The notes beneath the pieces are model-generated. The model did not search any database. It was not told the DNA's origin and saw only the letters and a program-made list of their open reading frames with translations. Made by a program: the position numbers and the translations under genes. Shown here piece by piece: positions 58,681-64,000 of a stretch of 64,000 bases of DNA. Every line of letters begins with the position of its first letter. The stretch's first letter is position 1. The stretch is from Ailanthus altissimus (lineage: Eukaryota > Streptophyta > Magnoliopsida > Sapindales > Simaroubaceae), in the NCBI GenBank assembly GCA_946807835.1, contig OX327690.1:7412501-7476500 (forward strand), given 5' to 3'.

Positions 58681-59677
58681 AAAACTTGTTGTGTGATTTC
58701 TATAACACAAACTAACGCAAGTGCACGTTATCGCAACAAGTAATATATGATAAGTAGAGTGTCGATCCCACGGGGAATTGTTATTACTTGCTAAGTACTA
58801 AAATTATGTTCTCCTATTCTTATTAAAGCTATTGGCAATTTAATGGTTTTAATATCTAAACTAACTAAACAAGAAATAATAATAATTACAAGAATTGAGC
58901 AAGGAGAACAATTGTGATAGCACAAATACTCAGATACCTAGGATTACAATAATCCCTCAATACTTCACTTGAATCCAACTACTCCCCTTAGAACTATCAA
59001 TATGAATGTCAACCAAGAACTCTAATATCCTCACAAGCCTCTTTTGCAGGTCAAGTGAGTATATCTCATTCAATTAACTATCTATATGTCTATGATAATC
59101 AAATTGAAATAAGATTCATTAAGTTCAAATTCTCTAAATGGTCATATATGCCTATGAGTATATGTCTATCTCATATGAAACTCATGCCTTTTACACCATG
59201 ATCATACATCAATTTATCCATGGCCAACACAAAAATTCCTTTGTCAAGTTCATTAAGGTTCCCTAATCAATCTAATACATTTTCATGTAATTAGAAGCAT
59301 TTAGCATAGAACAAATTGAACAATTCCATACCAATATGATAAATAAGGGAAAATAATCAATCCAAGCTACATATTGAGTTCACATTGTAATCCTAGCAAT
59401 AAAACTTAGTTCATAATTGAAAATATAAGTTTAGAGCATCTAACAACATCATTATACATGTTGGAATCAACAACAAATACGAATTTGAAGAGAAGAAGAA
59501 ATTTCCCTTGATGCAATGGTGATGTTCTTCCTCCAAAATGCAGAAATTCTTCTTCTTCCCCTTGATTTTTGCCTCTTGTTGTTGATTCTTGCTTCCAAGA
59601 CCCAAATGAAGTGTTTATTTTCGTGCTCTCAACTGCCCCTTTTGCTCCTCTCCTTTCTTTGGCTAAACAATGGGTGT

Positions 59678-59685
59678 TTTATATA
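59678..59685 (-). promoter_or_regulatory. TATA box in the 5' LTR
   Basis: TATATAAA, same context as 54825-54832. This is the copy placed to transcribe the element leftward. Confidence 0.7.
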
Positions 59686-59737
59686 GGTAGGGTTGCAAAA
59701 AGAGGACAAAAAAGCCCTTAAGGAATGCCCAGAAATC

Positions 59738-59883
59738 GGCGCCGCGGCGCTGCGATTTGGCGCTGCGGCGCCCAGTTTCTGCAATCGGCGCCGCGGCGCT
59801 GAAATCCAGCGCTGCGGCGCTGCACTGTTGCTACAGTGTACTGTAGCAGTATACTGTAGCACAGTGGTACTGTAGCAACAGTG
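59738..59883. other. GC-box cassette and palindrome in U3, 5' LTR
   Basis: Same sequence as 54885-55030; the palindrome is at 59823-59883. Upstream of the active TATA box. Confidence 0.85.
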
Positions 59884-60063
59884 CCTCCATTCGTATTTTT
59901 ATCTCTAATGCTCCGATTTGCGTCCGTTTTCCGGTATTTTTGCTCCGATAATGCTTTAACCTATAAAACAACATTAATACGCATAAATAGCCCAATTATT
60001 GAGATAAATTGAACAAATATCAAGTTAGGAAGATAAAATAGTTTATACAATTACGCCTTATCA

Positions 60064-60068
60064 CTCCC
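60064..60068. other. Target-site duplication, right
   Basis: CTCCC, matching 53829-53833. Confidence 0.95.
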
Positions 60069-61316
60069 ATATGGAGTTAGATATCCAGATGCTTCGAGAC
60101 TGTATCTCGAAAAGTCTTATGGCCATAAGCAATCATCCTGAGAAAGAGTTTCGCCAAGGTGGAACAATATAGAAAATGAGTTTGCGCATATTATTCACTG
60201 AGATACAAGTCTGGAGATAAGACATGGATGAGCACTAGGAGATTTAACGGTGATAATCTATATCCTCGCACATCCAGGATATCATGACAGAATGACTATA
60301 CGTATGCGTTGTAACCTCAACTTGCATAGTTCAACGCGCTGATTTGTATATCCGTGACGTGTGCGTGGGGCATTGCTCATGGACTCATGGAATAATTCCA
60401 TTTGACGAATCGGGTGTAGGACCTAGGGAGTCCCATAATATGGAGTGTCCTCGTTGTGCACTGGAGCAGCGTGCCGGATTAAATTGTTTAATCTAGTAAT
60501 ATTCAGCAATACCACAAAAATACGTGTGTATCTGTATTTAAATGTTAAATACAATAATTAGTTAATAATAATTATTTACTAATTATATAATGACACGTGG
60601 CATATTGTAGACCCTCGGTTGAGTTTACACAATTGCGAGTTTGGTGGGACCTACTAGGGGGTTGACTTGGTAACTATTTATAAGGGGCAAAATAGTTATT
60701 TCACACTTTGATTATTTAATTATTAAATAATCAAAATATCTCTCTTATTATATTATATTATATATATATATAAAGAGAAAGATGAGTGTTGTGGGTATTT
60801 TGGCCAAAATTTGGTCGAGAGAAAAAGAAATGAAGAAAAGAGAAAGAAGAGAAAATAGAGCCAAGGGAAAGAAGAAGGAGGAATAAAAAAGGGTAAAAAT
60901 AAAATTGTTTCATTTTTCTTTATAGTTCCATTTGAAGCCATGGTGGATTGCTTCAAACTCTCCATTTCTTATCCTTTTGGAGAAAATGATATAAACACAC
61001 ACCTCCCCATTTTAGGGATTAAGAGTTAATCCCGTGCTGGACATCGGGCTGTTGTTCTAGCTCACCAAGCTTACCGTGTTGGTGACAAAACTGCACACGA
61101 ATTGGTCTCCATGCGGACTCCAAGGAAATACGTGTATAATGTTACACGTTGAGGTGAGTTCTCTATCCTATAAATATATTAATGTGATTAATATATTGTA
61201 TGTATTGTGTTTATTGCAAGGTTCACGCTTCCACTAGACTTAAATATATATGTGATGAGTATTTAGGCAATAGGCACACTTGCACATGCATACACCCACG
61301 TGCCTTAGATCCTACA
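60069..61316 (+). repeat. 5' LTR of family-L element, second part
   Basis: It continues the LTR after the insertion and ends TTAGATCCTACA at 61316, directly before the primer region. Together the two parts give about 1.98 kb, against 2.2 kb for the solo LTR at 44031. The minus-strand frame at 60753-60965 has no recognisable content. Confidence 0.88.
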
Positions 61317-61323
61317 ATAAAAA

Positions 61324-61336
61324 TGGTATTAGAGCC
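61324..61336 (+). other. Primer-binding site, initiator tRNA-Met type
   Basis: TGGTATTAGAGCC, seven bases after the LTR edge; one change from TGGTATCAGAGCC. Confidence 0.88.
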
Positions 61337-61440
61337 ATTTAGGATATATATGGGTGTTGTTTGAGTGAATGGTTGCAAAAGACCCAGTGTAAATGGCGCG
61401 TTTCAAGTGTTGAAATGGGTATGTCGAATGGGAAGTACTA

Positions 61441-61552
61441 GGCGCTGCAGCGCTAGAGGGCTGGTGCCGTGGTGCTGGGGGTTCGACCTCTCAGCGCTGC
61501 AACGATGCAATTCGGCGCCACGGCGGCTACTGTTCACTTGAACAGTAGCACA
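61441..61552 (+). other. GC-box cassette in the copia leader
   Basis: GGCGCTGCAGCGCT, GGTGCCGTGGTGCTGG, CAGCGCTGCAACGATGC and TTCGGCGCCACGGCGGC lie about 20-35 bp apart. The palindrome CTACTGTTCACTTGAACAGT then AGCACATAAATAG follows, and at 61570-61600 'ttcacagctacagtatatttgaacagtg'. Same grammar as 54885-55030, but in a transcribed leader of an unrelated element. Confidence 0.75.
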
Positions 61553-61626
61553 TAAATAGTAATTTTTATTGTTCACAGCTACAGTATATTTGAACAGTGT
61601 TTCAAAATTAATTTTGCATGTGTAGA

Positions 61627-61730
61627 TTTATAAGATGTAGTGATAAACGTTATTAACTACATTATAAATCAGGGTTTATGAGATGCAGTGATAAAGAGTT
61701 ATCGATCTACATTATAAACCAGGATTAATG
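61627..61730 (+). repeat. Two consecutive hairpin-forming repeats in the leader
   Basis: Unit 1 'tttataagatgtagtgataa...ttaactacattataaa' and unit 2 'tttatgagatgcagtgataa...ttatcgatctacattataaa' are direct repeats of about 50 bp. Each is also an inverted repeat able to fold. Confidence 0.7.
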
Positions 61731-61950
61731 TTTCTGTGTTAGTAGCCATAATGGGAGCTTTACTGGTAAGGGTTAGTTATGCTTACATAGAAAAATTAAT
61801 TAGTTGAGAATCACCCTTCCTATGAGTATGGAGACCTAGGATACATAAAAATCTCTCTTAATCAGATTGAAAAATATTATATTATGAGATAATATTTTAT
61901 TTTGATTCGTCTTATCAATACAGTGTTAGACGAGTCACGTCGGCCATTTT

Positions 61951-62247
61951 TTAATATTGCTACAGTGTGAAAGACTTGATCGGTTAGACTTGGAATATAC
62001 CGGTTAAACATGAGATGAGGCAAATATATGCAAAAGTATTTTCCAATATTGCTACAGTGTGAGGGTAGTATCGGTAGCATATATTTGATCATTGACAAGT
62101 TAATCTAGAATACACTTATCCAATATTACTATAGCCTGAGGATGAGGTGTATTTAAGATCAAGTAGTAAGAGTTGCATGAGATGCAATTGACAAGTGTTG
62201 TCTACCTGTTGATTTACAAAGGCCAATATTGTTACAGCATGTGGCCC
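61951..62247 (+). repeat. Four copies of a CCAATATTGCTACAGTGTG motif in the leader
   Basis: TTAATATTGCTACAGTGTGA (61951), CCAATATTGCTACAGTGTGA (62043), CCAATATTACTATAGCCTGA (62121) and CCAATATTGTTACAGCATGT (62223), spaced 79-102 bp. Sequence between them is not repeated. Confidence 0.75.
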
Positions 62248-62463
62248 GAGTAAATTTCAATAGGATCTACTTCCCGATGTATAGTTTAAAAGAGTTTAAA
62301 CTATCATTTTTTCGTTTGAGAGATTACTGGGATTATGTAAAACAATAAGAGGGCATTTTAAATCGAAAATATATAATTAGTATATCCATGATTTAAAATA
62401 TTTTATTAGCGATTTAATAACCATTTCGCTTACATCTCCCGTTAATTTGGCCTATCAAGAATA

Positions 62464-63000
62464 ATGGCCACTATGAACCAGTTGGTGTACATAGTTGATG
62501 CAGTCCAACTCTATGGTACTAGAAAATACTCTGACCGGTGGATGAATCTAAAAAATGTTCTAGATTCTGAAAAAATTTGGATTTATTGTTGATCAGAGTT
62601 TGCCGTAAGGTATCTTTAATAACACCTCTCTAAAGGATTGAATGAAGAAAGTGTGACTCTCTTTGTTCAGGGTGCTTTATCTTTTACTCCAAGTATATCT
62701 GGTGAGACCAGATGTGTGACGAGAAAAAGATGAGGTAAATGCCCAGGATAAATCCTCAGAGGCAACATTTATCCAAAGATCAACAAGAGAGTGTATAGAT
62801 CGAAAGTGTTTACAATACAGTAAGGTTGGGTGTTGGAAATCCCTCTACCCTAGAAGCCTTATGATTATTAGGAAGACTCTCAGAGATTTGTATTTGACAT
62901 ACATAGACATTTTTAGGGCATAAGATGCCAATTCAAGCTGGGTATGAAATACTGTATGTCCCTTTTATGTCTGTAATATGTTGCAGGGATTAAGAGAGAC
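62464..63000 (+). pseudogene. Probable copia gag remnant
   Basis: ATG at 62464 opens MATMNQLVYIVDAVQLYG, then YSDRWMNLKNVLDSEKIWIY before a stop. This resembles the Gag start of plant copia elements in position and in the W...LK.VLD.EK pattern. Frames change after 62590. The identification leans on position between leader and integrase. Confidence 0.5.
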
Positions 63001-63109
63001 TTAAATGCAGCAGCTTGAAGAAGTAATGTTAAGAGTAAGAAATGATGATTTCTTGCAGGTCCAAGTTGTTGGGCAGCTTAACTTACTTCTTGTATGTAAT
63101 ACAACAGTT

Positions 63110-63970
63110 GTATTGCAAAATAAATATGATGTTTTATTAACTGAATGTTAGTTAATAAATAGACATTATATACAATTAGAATTATTTGAAGATCGGAATC
63201 TTTAAATGATATGGAGTTGTGGTATATAAGGTTAGGTCATATAGGCGTGAGACGTTTATCCGTCTGGTTAAGGATGGTTGGATTTATTATCTGACCATAA
63301 AGACTTAACCAGTTTATGAATAATGTATTCATGAAGATGACCAAATATACCAGAATGTATATTACATCCATTCGATTAGATCGAGGAAGTGAATACATCA
63401 ACAATGAGTTTTTCTATTTGTTTAAAGAAGAATGAGATTTTCACTCACTATAGTCCTCCGAATAATCCATAACATAATGATGTTTTGAAAAAGAGGAATC
63501 GGGCTTTATTAGATTTCGTCTAATTGATAATGAGTGTTATCGATCTATATCTGTGAGTATCTGCTTCAAATATAGCTGCTTATTAAGTAGAGTTTCATCA
63601 GAAGTTGTTCCTTCCATTTCGTATGTAATTCAGAAATGAAGAAAGCCGTATCTTAAGCATGCTAAGACTTAGGGTTGTCCCGTTAACGTAAGAGTTACGC
63701 AGTAGGGTATCTTATTTTGTAATAGTTACTCAACAAGATAAACTAACACCCAAGAGGTACAAGTATAGGTTCATTGTGTATCCTATGAATCCAATAAGAT
63801 ACTAGTTCTATGATTCAGAGAAGCGAAGTGTGTTCGTTTCTTAATATATCACTATTCTAGAGAAAGAGTTTCTCATGGAACGTGAAAATCATAGAAAGAT
63901 TGAACTTGGTGAAGTTAAGCTTATAATCAATGAACCAAGGATGGGAACTCAGGCTTAATTAAGCAGTGAC
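63110..63970 (+). pseudogene. Copia GAG-pre-integrase and integrase remnant
   Basis: LWYIRLGHIGVRR (63217 on) is the conserved pre-integrase LWH-RLGH motif. SIRLDRGSEYINNEF (63368 on) holds a catalytic Asp of integrase, then 'HSLYSPPNNP' and LKKRNRALLD match the family's SPP-TPQ-NG-ERRNRTLLD. From 63720, KLTPKRYKYRFIVYPMN then SEKRSVFVS and FLMEREN correspond to the integrase C-terminal part. Stops and frame changes are frequent, so it is dead. The window ends before reverse transcriptase. Confidence 0.88.
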
Positions 63971-64000
63971 CTTTTAGTACACTTTCTTAATTGGTAAGAA

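Larger units (their letters stand above)
53834..60063 (-). mobile_element. Young non-autonomous Athila-type (TR-GAG-like) retrotransposon, 6230 bp
   Basis: Two 1377-bp LTRs with no difference that I could find, perfect TG...CA edges, a 5-bp duplication CTCCC, an exact tRNA-Asp primer site, one 518-codon gag-like ORF and a polypurine tract: all parts needed as a template for a helper. Protease, reverse transcriptase, RNase H and the integrase core are absent. TR-GAG elements (LTR retrotransposons encoding only Gag) are known from plants; this one is longer than usual and carries an integrase-tail remnant fused to Gag. It sits inside the 5' LTR of a family-L copia element. Confidence 0.93.
58687..60063 (-). 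repeat. 5' LTR of the young element
   Basis: Identical by eye to 53834-55210. In element sense it begins TGATAAGGCGTAATTG and ends CAATAAATCACACAACA-like edge at 58687 (plus-strand TGTTGTGTGATTTC). Confidence 0.97.
53100..64000 (+). mobile_element. Family-L copia element, 5' part, split by a younger insertion
   Basis: The 5' LTR lies at 53100-53833 plus 60069-61316, interrupted by the element at 53834-60063. An initiator-tRNA-Met primer site, a long structured leader, a decayed gag, GAG-pre-integrase and integrase follow. The window ends before reverse transcriptase. The LTR edges TGTTAGG and CCTACA are inverted. This is the only copy here with interior sequence; the other four are LTRs alone. 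Confidence 0.85.

Overview
This is a nuclear window from an A+T-rich plant genome, most likely a eudicot. The evidence is a purine-permease gene, a pseudogene resembling plastid ribose-5-phosphate isomerase, and plant lineages of LTR retrotransposons: Athila-type and Tat-type Ty3, and Ty1/copia with initiator-tRNA-Met primer sites. It also holds hAT, MULE, MITE and TRIM elements. I cannot name the species. Only two reading frames look intact: a purine permease (37114-38256, minus) and the gag-like ORF of a very young retrotransposon (56960-58516, minus).

Layout. 1-7.2 kb: an Athila-type Ty3 remnant on the minus strand, then a direct duplication of a 1.76-kb LTR-like unit. 7.2-8.9 kb: a decayed coding-like stretch I could not identify. 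8.9-11.05 kb: a solo LTR of a copia family with LTRs of about 2.1 kb, called family L here (five copies in the window). 12.0-16.2 kb: a complete but decayed copia element with 205-bp LTRs. 16.2-25.7 kb: small DNA transposons, a TRIM and a decayed MULE transposase gene. 26.35-27.16 kb: a ribose-5-phosphate isomerase pseudogene split by a TRIM. 27-37 kb: mostly gene-free, with two MITEs, a non-autonomous hAT element, a (GGGTGA)n tract and an array of TRIM-derived repeats. 37.1-38.3 kb: the purine permease. 40.5-47.1 kb: a decayed Tat-type Ty3 element on the minus strand, with a 3' minisatellite and an inserted family-L solo LTR. 47.1-53.1 kb: an Athila-type Ty3 element on the plus strand, itself carrying a copia LTR and an inverted pair of family-L LTRs. 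53.1-64 kb: a family-L copia element whose 5' LTR is split by the young element at 53834-60063.

The most informative object is the young minus-strand element 53834-60063. It has 1377-bp LTRs that look identical, a CTCCC target-site duplication, a textbook tRNA-Asp primer site and a single 518-codon ORF. That ORF joins an Athila-type Gag to a short stretch resembling the C-terminal tail of integrase; protease, reverse transcriptase, RNase H and the integrase core are missing. It looks like a non-autonomous, TR-GAG-like element made by internal deletion. Its U3 carries a GC-rich cassette (repeated GGCGCYGCGGCGC boxes beside CTGTAGC/GAACAG palindromes). Related cassettes occur in other Ty3 LTRs here and in the leader of the unrelated family-L copia element.

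The genes do not form a pathway. The window is one host gene, one dead host gene fragment and layers of nested mobile elements. Boundaries are exact only where a target-site duplication or LTR edge is stated; all homology calls come from reading translations by eye.
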